DNA of 34,033 bases. Source: TMED109 sp015660425. GTDB lineage: Bacteria > Pseudomonadota > Alphaproteobacteria > TMED109. The position numbers and the translations under genes were made by a program. The DNA lies in the NCBI GenBank assembly GCA_029936295.1, contig JAPYTH010000020.1, positions 1 through 34,033 of the forward strand. Direction: 5' to 3'. Under the pieces are notes generated by a model. The model ran no database searches. It saw only the letters and a list, made by a program, of their open reading frames with translations, and was not told the DNA's origin. Below, in pieces: positions 1 to 8,408 of the stretch. Within the stretch, counting starts at the first letter, position 1. Every line of letters begins with the position of its first letter.

Positions 1-303
1 TCGTTCCCACCACTTAAATTATTGCTCACTAATGATTACATAAAATAATTAAATTGTAGATGTTCTCTAAATACTAGTAACACATCGATAACTTCTTAAA
101 ATTATTAGGTGATCATTCTGATTAGTGTAGAAATAAATTTAATGCCCAATTAGAAGAGAATGAAGAAGTCATTGGATTTGATTTTATTAATCAACTAACT
201 AAAAAAAAGATACCTTAGTTAAATTATTTTTATCTTTCAGTTTTTAATAAAAATACCAATTCATATTACTATATTTAATTTTTATTTTCTATAACTGGTG
301 AAA
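1..303. other. AT-rich stretch without a supported gene
   Basis: I find no convincing gene here. All plus-strand frames are broken by stops. The longest piece, about 126-218 on the plus strand, reads as a 30-residue acidic/lysine-rich tail with no start codon, so it could be the decayed 3' end of a gene but is not recognisable. The only clear structure is the hairpin at 201-331. Confidence 0.5.
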
Positions 304-331
304 TTATAATAATAATTTAACTAAGGTATCT
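201..331 (-). terminator. Long interrupted hairpin with U-tract after the sirtuin gene
   Basis: Positions 208-228 and 311-331 are a perfect 21-base inverted repeat. Nested inside, in the correct order, are 238-242/293-297 (CAGTT/AACTG) and 246-254/278-286 (AATAAAAAT/ATTTTTATT). On the minus strand the outer 3' arm runs straight into a T-tract (eight A's on the plus strand at 201-208). The geometry is that of an oversized intrinsic terminator for the minus-strand operon; its 5' arm lies in the last codons of the sirtuin gene. The loop is far longer than in normal terminators and the inner helices are all or mostly A/T, so they could be chance. A fossil inverted repeat or an amplification/assembly chimera near a contig end are alternatives. 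Confidence 0.42.
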
Positions 332-1047
332 CCAATTTCTTTATTAATCACTTTATTAGCTATAGAGTCTAATTCTGTAGGTTCTCTATTTAATATAACT
401 AATTTTGCACCATTCTTTCTGGCTAGTATTGGTAAATCTGCAGCAGGGTATACCTTTAATGATGAGCCTATAGCTATAAAAAGATCACAATCTATTGAGG
501 CTTTCTTTGCTATTTGCATTTCCCTTTCAGGCATAGGTTGCCCAAAGGAAATGGTTGCAGATTTAATAATTCCATTACAGTCTAGGCATTTCGGGGGGTG
601 AGAATAATTATTATTTTTTTTTTCTAAAATTTTTTTAATATAGTCTAATTCATAACGTTTTTGACAATCTAAGCATTTTGCATATGTACTATTTCCGTGA
701 AGTTCAATAATTCTATTACTGGGAATACCTGAATCATGGTGCAAATTATCTATATTTTGAGTCAATACATAACTTATTTTATTTAATGAAAATAATTTAG
801 CAATTACCTCATGACCTATATTGGGTTTGGCAATTTTCATATCTTGGTCAATCACAAATTTACGTTTCCATGATTCTAATTGAGAATCTTCAGAAGACAT
901 AAAATCTTGAAACATTATAGGAGCCATTTTAGTCCAAATGCCGCCAGGACTTCTAAAATCTGGAATTCCGGATTCTGTACTGATCCCAGCGCCTGTAAAA
1001 ACCACTATATTATTAAATTCTTTAACCCATGATTTTAATTTATTCAT
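304..1047 (-). CDS. cobB: Sir2-family NAD-dependent protein deacylase (CobB-like)
   Basis: This is a sirtuin, which removes acyl groups from protein lysines using NAD+ and gives nicotinamide and O-acyl-ADP-ribose. The 247-residue protein carries the NAD-binding GAGIS motif at residues 19-23 with the following PDFRS, TQNID at 96-100, the catalytic histidine in ELHGN (H117), and a zinc ribbon with C125, C128, C154 and C157. The usual FGE after the ribbon is FGQ here. Length is typical for a bacterial sirtuin. The start ATG overlaps the stop of the upstream dioxygenase-like gene (ATGA), so the two are translationally coupled and it is the last gene of a three-gene minus-strand operon. Deacetylase versus desuccinylase preference cannot be settled by eye. 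Family assignment is secure. Confidence 0.93.
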   Translation of the reverse strand: MNKLKSWVKEFNNIVVFTGAGISTESGIPDFRSPGGIWTKMAPIMFQDFMSSEDSQLESWKRKFVIDQDMKIAKPNIGHEVIAKLFSLNKISYVLTQNIDNLHHDSGIPSNRIIELHGNSTYAKCLDCQKRYELDYIKKILEKKNNNYSHPPKCLDCNGIIKSATISFGQPMPEREMQIAKKASIDCDLFIAIGSSLKVYPAADLPILARKNGAKLVILNREPTELDSIANKVINKEIGDTLVKLLL

Positions 1048-2426
1048 AATAAGCTATTTTTTTTCCTGGATGCTGCATCCCAATAATATTCTAGGTTTTT
1101 AATAAGTGCATCACTAAAATGACAGTAAGCTTGATCATGACAGTATGTGCTCATATATTTTCTGAAAGTATCAAGCGGCTCTTGTCCTATTCTAAAAGCT
1201 CTCCTGTTACTAGCCGAGCCAACTACACCAGAATTAGTATAAGCATCTATAGTTTTTATAAGACTCTTGTCCATAGCCCCTTTTTCAACTATTTCATCAC
1301 AAATTAATTTTCCATCTGATGAATTTGAGTGAATAGTTAAACCATTTTGAATGGCCTGTCGGGCTATTCTATCCCCGGTAAATCTCCATAGTCTAAGGTT
1401 AGCCATTCCAGGAATTATTCCTTCTTTTCTTGCTGGAAGAGTCATATAACTCCCATTCTCTGCCATTATATGATCCATTACTAGTAAATATTGACATCCT
1501 CCTCCTATCGCAAATGTATCTAAAGTAGCAATCCATGGTTTTTCTTGAAGAGGAAATAAAGAATTTTCTGGCCCGTAATGTTCTGTTGCCAAACCTCTAA
1601 AGACTTTATTAACTGCACCCATATCTCTTTTGATATACCAAAGAAAAGATATTTGACCTTGATAAAGATGTGTTAAATTTATTCCTGCCCCAAAAGTTCT
1701 TTTGCCGGCATATTTAGGATGCTCAACTACTTCACCTCTTAAAACAGCAATGTCAGTATCTTTATCTAATATTGCTAGATCTATTGCAGCTTCTAAAGGA
1801 AGTAATGTTCTTTCATCTTCTGCATTTAAATATTCTCCATTCTCAAGTGTAACTACTACATGTTTTTCAAATTTTTTAATGCTTGCTCCATTAAATTGTA
1901 CTTTTTTTATTTTATTAAACTCTTCCTGCTTTTCTAATGCTAGATCGCTTGGAAGCAACATGGAATGACATAGATGGTTTCCTTCTAGTTGGTTAGAAAG
2001 AACCGAGGATAAAAATAATCCTTGGTCAGTTTCGATACCTTCTTTATCTTTAAGTATTTTCTTGTTTTCAATTTCAAGTTGTTCTTTAGACGGAGTTAAG
2101 TAAGGAACTACATTATTTGCTGACAATACGAGTTCATCAATTTTGATAAATTTATTTCTATTAGCAGTAATTTGATTATAAATTTTTTTTGAATAATTAT
2201 TTAAAAAGATTTTTTTTGTGACTTCGACAAGATTTCTTATTTTTCTTTTTTCTTTATTATTTTTTATCTTTATATTTTCATTGTCACATTCTTTCCAAAA
2301 GCTTGAAAAATTAATTTTATCTTTTTCAAAATCTTGGGATATTATAGGAATAAAATTTTTAATATTTTCATTTTTTAATTTCAGATTTAATGTTTGAAAA
2401 TGATCTTTAAAAAATTTAGTATTCAT
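1044..2426 (-). CDS. DpgC-like crotonase-fold dioxygenase (enoyl-CoA hydratase/isomerase family)
   Basis: The 460-residue protein has a long lysine-rich N-terminal part (about residues 1-190) followed by a crotonase domain. Around residues 290-350 it reads KPWIATLDTFAIGGGCQYLL, then DHIMAENG and LPARKEGIIPGMANLRL. This run and the two-part architecture match what I remember of DpgC, the (3,5-dihydroxyphenyl)acetyl-CoA 1,2-dioxygenase of glycopeptide-antibiotic pathways, which uses O2 without metal or organic cofactor. DpgC is about 430 residues. No other 3,5-dihydroxyphenylglycine genes are nearby, so the substrate here is probably a different acyl- or aryl-CoA, or the reaction is a plain hydratase/isomerase one. 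An AGGGA ribosome site lies 8 bases before the ATG. It sits 48 bases after the peptidase gene and overlaps the sirtuin start. Family is fairly sure; reaction is inference. Confidence 0.75.
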   Translation of the reverse strand: MNTKFFKDHFQTLNLKLKNENIKNFIPIISQDFEKDKINFSSFWKECDNENIKIKNNKEKRKIRNLVEVTKKIFLNNYSKKIYNQITANRNKFIKIDELVLSANNVVPYLTPSKEQLEIENKKILKDKEGIETDQGLFLSSVLSNQLEGNHLCHSMLLPSDLALEKQEEFNKIKKVQFNGASIKKFEKHVVVTLENGEYLNAEDERTLLPLEAAIDLAILDKDTDIAVLRGEVVEHPKYAGKRTFGAGINLTHLYQGQISFLWYIKRDMGAVNKVFRGLATEHYGPENSLFPLQEKPWIATLDTFAIGGGCQYLLVMDHIMAENGSYMTLPARKEGIIPGMANLRLWRFTGDRIARQAIQNGLTIHSNSSDGKLICDEIVEKGAMDKSLIKTIDAYTNSGVVGSASNRRAFRIGQEPLDTFRKYMSTYCHDQAYCHFSDALIKNLEYYWDAASRKKNSLL

Positions 2427-2474
2427 TATTTTTGTCCCTGTGATTATAAATATAATTTCTTCATATTATATTTA

Positions 2475-3419
2475 TTAAGATGTTTTTTTAATTTCTTCCA
2501 TTGTTTCTAAAAGAGCCTTTTGTATAGGAATTTCTAAAGCACTATGTCCAGCCTGTTCAATAATTTTCAAAGTTGCATTAGGCCATGCACTAGATAGATC
2601 ATAAGCGCTTTCAGGAGGACAAATTGCATCATATCTTCCTTGAATAATATGCCCTCTAATATTTTTAATTTTTGGAATATTTTTAAGAAGTTGTCCCTCT
2701 TCTAAGAATAAATTGTTTAAAAAGTAATGAGCCTCTATTCTTGCTAAATTTAATGCCATTTGTACATTTAAAAATTCTTCAGATACAGAGGCATTTGGAA
2801 GTAAAGTTGAGCAGTTTGCTTCATATCGTGCCCATGAAACCGCAGCTTCTCCATTTATTTTAGGGTCAGTACTTATTAATCTATTGTAATAGGATGATAA
2901 TAATTCTTTTCTTTCACTTTTAGGTAAAAATGAATTAAATCTATCCCAATATTCAGGAAAAATATTTTTAATTCCATGTAAAAACCATGTAATTTCTTTT
3001 TTTCTACAAAGAAATACACCTCTTAATACAATACTTAAAACATTATCTGGATATTCCTGAGAATAGGCTAAGGATAATGAAGAACCCCAACTTCCACCAA
3101 AAATTATCCATCTGTCAATTTTAAAAAACATTCTTAATTTTTCAATGTCTTTTATAAGATCTTGAGTTGTATTATTATCTATGCATGCAGCAGGCAAAGA
3201 TCTGCCAGCTCCTCTCTGATCAAAAATAATAATATTATAATATTCTGGATCAAAAAAACGTCTTAGTTCTATGTTTCCTCCTGCACCAGGACCACCATGC
3301 AGAACTAAAACAGGAACCCCTTTTTTGTTTCCAAGTTTTTCCCAGTAAATTTTATGAATATTATCCACATCTAGTAACCCATATTCATACGGTTCAATGT
3401 GAGGAAAAAGATCTAGCAT
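2475..3419 (-). CDS. pip: Proline iminopeptidase (alpha/beta hydrolase, peptidase family S33)
   Basis: A cytoplasmic aminopeptidase that releases N-terminal proline from peptides. The 314-residue protein has the oxyanion-hole HGGPGAGG at 41-48, DQRGAGRS at 67-74, the nucleophile elbow GGSWGSS with S110, the acid D264 in GRYDAICPP and the histidine H292 in AGHSA. The glutamate in WARYE (E200) fits the residue that binds the substrate amino group in this family. Length and catalytic spacing match the Xanthomonas/Serratia-type enzymes closely. It is the first gene of the minus-strand group and is divergent from the helicase gene across a gap of about 70-105 bases that must hold both promoters. 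No signal peptide. Confidence 0.92.
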   Translation of the reverse strand: MLDLFPHIEPYEYGLLDVDNIHKIYWEKLGNKKGVPVLVLHGGPGAGGNIELRRFFDPEYYNIIIFDQRGAGRSLPAACIDNNTTQDLIKDIEKLRMFFKIDRWIIFGGSWGSSLSLAYSQEYPDNVLSIVLRGVFLCRKKEITWFLHGIKNIFPEYWDRFNSFLPKSERKELLSSYYNRLISTDPKINGEAAVSWARYEANCSTLLPNASVSEEFLNVQMALNLARIEAHYFLNNLFLEEGQLLKNIPKIKNIRGHIIQGRYDAICPPESAYDLSSAWPNATLKIIEQAGHSALEIPIQKALLETMEEIKKTS

Positions 3420-3526
3420 TATTATCCTAATTAAATAATATATATTTATGTAAAAATATTTTAGTTTATTTGTTATATTTTGACTAGATAATGTTTATAT
3501 ATTCTAATGATAATAGGTATCATAAA

Positions 3527-6052
3527 ATGCTTAATTATAGTTTGCGTACAAATAAATTTTTACAATCTGAAAATAATTTAGGTGATTTAATTGCTGTATT
3601 AGGGCCGACTAATACTGGAAAAACGCATTATGCGATAGAAAGAATGCTTAAATTTTCTTCAGGAATAATTGGTTGTCCTTTGAGACTTTTAGCAAGAGAG
3701 ATATATGATAAATTAGTTAATAAAAAAGGATTGTTAAATATTGCATTAATCACAGGTGAAGAAAGAATAGTCCCAGACACAGCAAGATATTTTATTTGTA
3801 CTGTTGAGGCTATGCCTAAGGATTTAAGAGTAGATTTTGTAGCGATAGATGAAATTCAACTTTGTAGTCATAACGATAGAGGACATATATTCACAGATAA
3901 AATATTAAATGTTAAGGGAGAACAAGAGACAATGTTTTTAGGTTCGGATAGTTTAGAAATTTTGTTAAAATTTTTATACCCGAGCATAATAATAAAAAAA
4001 ATGGAACGTTTATCAAATTTAAAATATATAGGTAAAACTAAATTAAATAAAATGCCTAGAAGGTCTGCTATTGTTACTTTTTCTATTAATGATGTCTACG
4101 AAATTGCTGAATTAGTTAAGCGAAAACATGGTGGCACGGCTGTTGTTTTAGGAGCTCTAAGTCCTAAGACAAGAAATGCACAAGTAGAATTATATGAATC
4201 AGGTGAAGTTGACTACTTAGTTGCAACAGATGCTATTGGTATGGGATTAAATATGGATATTAATCATGTATCTTTTGCAAAATTAAATAAATTTGATGGG
4301 AAAGTAACACGACTATTGACTACTTCTGAATTAGCACAAATAGCAGGAAGAGCCGGAAGGTACAAAAGGGATGGTTCTTTTGGTACTACTGCAGGCTGTT
4401 TAGATTTTTCACAATATATGATTGATTCTATAGAGAATCACGTTTTTCCTCATATTAATACCATGATTTGGAGAAATAGTTTTTTAGACTTTTCTTCATT
4501 AAAATCTTTGTTAAGAAGTTTAAGTATTATGCCAAGCAAACCATATTTAATGCTATGCCCAGAAGCGGAAGATGAAAAATTATTAAAAATTTTATCCCAA
4601 AACCCAGATATTGTATATAGGCTTAATGGAGAAGAAGAAGTAAAATTATTATGGGAAATATGTTCAGTTCCAGATTATAGTAAAAATTTTGATGATTCAC
4701 ATGCCAAACTTTTAGTAAAACTTTTTCTGTTTATAATAGATAAAGACTCAATTCCTGAAAATTGGGCCAATAAAAATCTTGACGAATTAAATAATATTAA
4801 GGGTGAGTTAGATCTATTAGGATCCAGATTAGCTAGCGTTAGAACTTGGAACTACATTTCTAATCACAAAGCTTGGATTAATAATAAAAGTGAGCTAGCA
4901 ACTAGAGCAAGATATATAGAAAATAGATTATCGGATGCATTACATGAGGGTTTGGTAGAAAGATTTGTTGACTATAAGATGGCAAAATTTTCAAAACATT
5001 TGGGTGTGGAAAGTAATTTGGTGGCCAGCATTACACAAGATAATTCAGTTTTAGTCGAGGGTCATTTTATAGGTAGAATAGAAGGTTTTAGCTTTATTAA
5101 TGACGTGTCAAAAAATCCACATGATAAAAAAGAAGTTTTAAAAGTTGTAAGAAGGACTTTAGCTAAAGAATTAAAAAATAGAGTAGAACTTCTGCAGACA
5201 TGTGATGACAATGAAATAAGTTTTGATGAACAAATGAATATGTATTGGAAGAATCATTTGCTAGCTAAATTAGTTAAGGGGCCTTCGGTTATTAAACCTA
5301 GAATTTTTCTACGTAATTTTACTCTGTTAGATGATATTGATAAGAAAAAAATTAAGAAAAGATTATTATTGTTTTTGAAAAAGACAATAAACAATATTAT
5401 GAATCCTCTTACAGTATTAAATGCAAAATTTAAAGAAGGTGCCGCAAGTGGCTTAATATATCAACTGAATGAGTCTTTAGGTGTGATTAAAATTTCAAAG
5501 GTAAAAGAATTAACTAAAAATCTTTCAAAAAAAGATAAACAAATACTAACAAATTATGGAGTAAAAATAGGAGAATTATGTATATGGGTGCCCAAATTAT
5601 TTGAGAATAAACACGCTGAGCGTTTTTGGTGTTTAAGACAGATATATTTTGCTGTTAAGAATAGAGTGTTATACCCTGATATTAATTATGCAATTAGTTT
5701 AAAAAGCATTCCTAAGGAATTTCTTTATGCAAGAGAGTTTATTTTAATAGGAGATAGTTTTTATAATGTTGAACTTATAGAAAAGATAATACTAAAGTTT
5801 AAATCTATTATGAAATCTACAAATATATTTTTTTTAAATAAGAAAAATATAAATCTTTTTAATAAAAATTTTAATCTGACGTATAATCAGTTAAAAACAA
5901 TTTTAGATACATTAGGTTGTGAAAGAGATAAAAATAATCCAGTAAAGTATATACTCAAGAATAATAAGGAAACTTCTAGAGAATTCTTAGTCAAAAATAA
6001 TAAGAATATTAATTCTCCATTTTCAGTATTAGAAAAATTAACAATTAATTAA
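3527..6052 (+). CDS. SUV3/MgpS-type superfamily 2 RNA/DNA helicase
   Basis: An ATP-dependent helicase of the type common in Alphaproteobacteria and related to mitochondrial SUV3, the RNA-unwinding partner of the degradosome. Visible motifs are Walker A GPTNTGKT, DEIQ (a DExx box variant), the motif V-like VATDAIGMGLNM, and motif VI QIAGRAGR. After the two RecA-like domains (to about residue 330) there is a lysine-rich C-terminal region of more than 450 residues with no motif I can name. The frame opens at ATG 3491, but ATG 3527 has an AGG 9 bases upstream and gives the short leader before Walker A that I expect, so I prefer 3527 (841 residues); 3491 remains possible. It heads a plus-strand series with TerB-like, FdxA and CarD. 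RNA rather than DNA as substrate is inference. Confidence 0.88.
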   Translation: MLNYSLRTNKFLQSENNLGDLIAVLGPTNTGKTHYAIERMLKFSSGIIGCPLRLLAREIYDKLVNKKGLLNIALITGEERIVPDTARYFICTVEAMPKDLRVDFVAIDEIQLCSHNDRGHIFTDKILNVKGEQETMFLGSDSLEILLKFLYPSIIIKKMERLSNLKYIGKTKLNKMPRRSAIVTFSINDVYEIAELVKRKHGGTAVVLGALSPKTRNAQVELYESGEVDYLVATDAIGMGLNMDINHVSFAKLNKFDGKVTRLLTTSELAQIAGRAGRYKRDGSFGTTAGCLDFSQYMIDSIENHVFPHINTMIWRNSFLDFSSLKSLLRSLSIMPSKPYLMLCPEAEDEKLLKILSQNPDIVYRLNGEEEVKLLWEICSVPDYSKNFDDSHAKLLVKLFLFIIDKDSIPENWANKNLDELNNIKGELDLLGSRLASVRTWNYISNHKAWINNKSELATRARYIENRLSDALHEGLVERFVDYKMAKFSKHLGVESNLVASITQDNSVLVEGHFIGRIEGFSFINDVSKNPHDKKEVLKVVRRTLAKELKNRVELLQTCDDNEISFDEQMNMYWKNHLLAKLVKGPSVIKPRIFLRNFTLLDDIDKKKIKKRLLLFLKKTINNIMNPLTVLNAKFKEGAASGLIYQLNESLGVIKISKVKELTKNLSKKDKQILTNYGVKIGELCIWVPKLFENKHAERFWCLRQIYFAVKNRVLYPDINYAISLKSIPKEFLYAREFILIGDSFYNVELIEKIILKFKSIMKSTNIFFLNKKNINLFNKNFNLTYNQLKTILDTLGCERDKNNPVKYILKNNKETSREFLVKNNKNINSPFSVLEKLTIN

Positions 6053-6177
6053 AATGCTATCTGGATAAATTTTAATTATTATGTTAATAGAAGAATTATT
6101 GAACAAGATTTTTTTATAATTGTAATTTTTTATTGGCCAATTCTAATTATCCTAAATTATATGATGGAGTATATATA

Positions 6178-6624
6178 ATGTTTGCTTCTTTTAAAAATAT
6201 TTTTCAAAATACAGATGTTGAAACTAAAGATTCTAATGATGATTATAAACTTGCGTGTGTGGCAATATTATGTGAGGCAGCTTCAATGGATGGAGTCTTT
6301 GATGATAATGAAAAATCTCTAATATTAGTTTTAATTCAAAAACAATTTAATGTTGATATGGAACAGGCAAATAAGATTTTAACTGAAGGTAAAAATTTAG
6401 CAGAAAATGCCACACAATTATATGGTTTTACAAGAGTAATAAAAGAATCTTGGGAGCTAGAAAAAAGAATTAGATTACTTGAGATGTTATGGGAATTGGC
6501 ATATGTTGACGGAGATTTAGATGCTGCTGAAGATATGCTCATAAGAAGAATCGCTGGACTAATTCATGTAGAAGATAGAGATAGAATGGAAGCAAAACAA
6601 AAAATTTTAAAAAATATGAAATAA
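6178..6624 (+). CDS. TerB-like (tellurite resistance TerB fold) protein
   Basis: A soluble, mostly helical, acidic 148-residue protein. Two related helical halves contain the TerB-type signature: CEAASMDGVFDDNEKSLI in the first and ELAYVDGDLDAAEDMLI in the second, each an A-x-x-DG-x(3-5)-E pattern as in TerB and the TerB-like part of DjlA, where acidic residues can bind metal. The frame extends back to a TTG at 6133, but ATG 6178 has GGAG at a good distance and is the better start. In the alphaproteobacterial arrangement I know, an S4-domain RNA-binding protein often lies between helicase and ferredoxin; this gene occupies that slot. Tellurite resistance itself is not implied. Function unknown. 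Confidence 0.72.
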   Translation: MFASFKNIFQNTDVETKDSNDDYKLACVAILCEAASMDGVFDDNEKSLILVLIQKQFNVDMEQANKILTEGKNLAENATQLYGFTRVIKESWELEKRIRLLEMLWELAYVDGDLDAAEDMLIRRIAGLIHVEDRDRMEAKQKILKNMK

Positions 6625-6655
6625 TTTAAAATATATAAGTAAAGTGGAGTATAAG

Positions 6656-6988
6656 ATGACTTACGTTGTGACTGAAGATTGTATTAAATGTAAATTTACA
6701 GATTGTGTAGAAGTATGTCCTGTAGACTGTTTTTATGAAGGTGAAAATATGTTAGTTATTAATCCAGATGAGTGTATTGACTGTGGGGTGTGTGAACCAG
6801 AGTGTCCTGCTGAAGCTATTTTGCCTGATTCAGATTCAGAGGCCGATAAGTGGCTTGATTTAAATACAATACAATCAGATATTTGGCCTAATATTACAGA
6901 GAAAAAGGAACAATTCAATGATGCAGAAGAATATCAAGGAATAAAAAATAAATTTAAAAAATTTTACTCTGCTAAGTCAGGAGAATAA
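6656..6988 (+). CDS. fdxA: Seven-iron ferredoxin FdxA ([3Fe-4S][4Fe-4S])
   Basis: A 110-residue cytoplasmic electron carrier. It has nine cysteines at 9, 12, 17, 21, 25, 40, 43, 46 and 50, the same pattern one residue offset from Azotobacter ferredoxin I: CxxCxxxxCxxxCP binds the 3Fe cluster with its partner and CxxCxxCxxxCP the 4Fe cluster. The C-terminal half (LDLNTIQSDIWPNITEKK) is the long tail typical of FdxA. The frame opens at GTG 6644, but the GGAG at 6646-6649 serves ATG 6656, which is therefore the start. It lies just upstream of carD, as in many Alphaproteobacteria. The redox partner is not apparent here. Confidence 0.95.
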   Translation: MTYVVTEDCIKCKFTDCVEVCPVDCFYEGENMLVINPDECIDCGVCEPECPAEAILPDSDSEADKWLDLNTIQSDIWPNITEKKEQFNDAEEYQGIKNKFKKFYSAKSGE

Positions 6989-7017
6989 TTTATTATATTA
7001 TAAATTTGAGGATATAA

Positions 7018-7521
7018 ATGGATACTATTGAAAAGGAATATGAATTAGGTGATTGGTTAATATATCCTAAACATGGTTTAGGTAAGGCTATAAAATACGA
7101 AACACTTACACTTCTTAAAAAGAAAGTAGAATGTTTAGTTGTTTTTTTTGAACATGAAAGAATGACTTTAAGAATACCTATTAGTAAATTAAGTGAATTA
7201 GGTTTAAGGGCTATTTCTGATAAAGGGGAAATGAAGAAAGCGCTCACTACTTTGACAGGTAAGGCTAGGATTAGGAAAACTATGTGGGCTAAAAGAGAAA
7301 AAGATTATAAAGACAAACTAAATAAAGGAGATCCTGTTTCTATAGCAGAAGTACTAAGGGATTTGTTTAGAGGAGAAGGTGATCCAGATCAGTCTTATAG
7401 TGAAAGACAATTATATGAAATGGCATTGGATCGCTTTGCTCGTGAAATGGTGGCAGTTGATGATATAGCTGTAGAAGACGCTATAAAAAAAACTGAAGAA
7501 AATCTTAAGGTTAATTTATGA
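7018..7521 (+). CDS. carD: CarD-family transcription factor (RNA polymerase-interacting)
   Basis: The 167-residue protein begins with YELGDWLIYPKHGLGKAIKYE, the start of the CarD/TRCF RNA-polymerase interaction domain that binds the beta subunit (about residues 8-65). A basic helical C-terminal domain follows; this type of domain contacts promoter DNA in the CarD/CdnL group. Such proteins stabilise the open promoter complex at many housekeeping promoters. Length fits alphaproteobacterial CarD. An AGGA ribosome site precedes the ATG, 29 bases after fdxA. It is followed 12 bases later by the degenerate phosphoesterase and then acnA, so all four may share transcripts. Confidence 0.93.
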   Translation: MDTIEKEYELGDWLIYPKHGLGKAIKYETLTLLKKKVECLVVFFEHERMTLRIPISKLSELGLRAISDKGEMKKALTTLTGKARIRKTMWAKREKDYKDKLNKGDPVSIAEVLRDLFRGEGDPDQSYSERQLYEMALDRFAREMVAVDDIAVEDAIKKTEENLKVNL

Positions 7522-7533
7522 GAGATTTTTTAT

Positions 7534-8382
7534 ATGAGCAACTATGAATTAAATGCTCATACAGATTATGAAAAAAAAATTTCTGAAAATAATATTAGAA
7601 TTCATAATTTAGGTTCATTTGAAAGAGTATGGGTAATTGGAGCTGTCAGAGGAAAAGCGGCGCCTTTTGAAAAGATATGCAAACAAATATTAGATAAAAG
7701 TAAATCACAGGATAGGTTGGTTTTTACTGGAAATTTAGTTGGTAGCAACAAAAATAAAACCAATGAGTCAAAAAAAGTTATTAATATTGCAATTAAATTA
7801 AGAGCATTTTTTATGTCAAACAGTTCTTTTGATATTAATGATATCGTTTTTTTAAGAGGGTGTTTTGAAGAGCTACTTGATAAATCTAGAGAGCTACATA
7901 TGTCCCCTAATCCGTTAGAATTAGTAGAGTGGATGTATAGTAAAGGTTTAGATAAAATTTTAGAATCATATAATATTTCTTCATCTTTATTGGATCATGC
8001 AGCTAGAAATGGAGCGTCAGCATTGTCTAGAGCGTCAGTTAAAATTCATAGGGCAATAGATAGTAATCCAGGACACTCTAACTATATGTCTTCACTAAAA
8101 CGCTTAGCCTATAATGAAGAAAAAACTCTTTTATTTGTTTCTGCTGGATTATCTAAAGATAGACCTATAGAGGCACAAAGTGATGAGTTATGGTGGGGCG
8201 GTGGTTTTTCTAATTTAGATGAGCCTTATAGAGATATTTTGAGGGTAATTAGAGGATTTGATCCAAAAGATGGAGGAATTGCTTCAGGAAAATTTGGTGT
8301 AACTTTAGATGGAGGAGAAGATCAAATTTTTGCTGCTTTATTCCAAAAAAATGGTCAATTAATAGAAACAATTCAAAGTTAG
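7534..8382 (+). CDS. Degenerate metallophosphoesterase-like protein, probably inactive
   Basis: The 282-residue protein follows the layout of the PPP-type calcineurin-like phosphatases but with the metal ligands replaced. ERVWVIGAVRG (about 31-41) stands where a GDIHG motif is expected, DRLVFTGNLVG (about 60-70) where GDYVDRG is expected, VFLRGCFEE where RGNHE is expected, and LLFVSAGL where a VHAG is expected. Aspartate, histidine and asparagine ligands are missing at these places, so I infer a pseudo-enzyme kept for structural or regulatory reasons. It lies between carD and acnA, close to both. The comparison is by eye and the overall fold is the less certain part. Confidence 0.6.
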   Translation: MSNYELNAHTDYEKKISENNIRIHNLGSFERVWVIGAVRGKAAPFEKICKQILDKSKSQDRLVFTGNLVGSNKNKTNESKKVINIAIKLRAFFMSNSSFDINDIVFLRGCFEELLDKSRELHMSPNPLELVEWMYSKGLDKILESYNISSSLLDHAARNGASALSRASVKIHRAIDSNPGHSNYMSSLKRLAYNEEKTLLFVSAGLSKDRPIEAQSDELWWGGGFSNLDEPYRDILRVIRGFDPKDGGIASGKFGVTLDGGEDQIFAALFQKNGQLIETIQS

Positions 8383-8408
8383 TTATTTTTAAATTAGGGA
8401 TAAATTAT

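Noticed and set aside
126..218. Plus-strand 30-codon open stretch near the left edge
   Set aside because: No start codon, a stop immediately upstream, no recognisable family; too short to call a gene or pseudogene.
1702..1968. 88-residue plus-strand frame inside the DpgC-like gene
   Set aside because: Serine-rich antisense shadow of a clear coding region.
6178..6624. Tellurite-resistance operon
   Set aside because: Only one TerB-like gene and no terC, terD or terZ; the fold alone does not indicate resistance.
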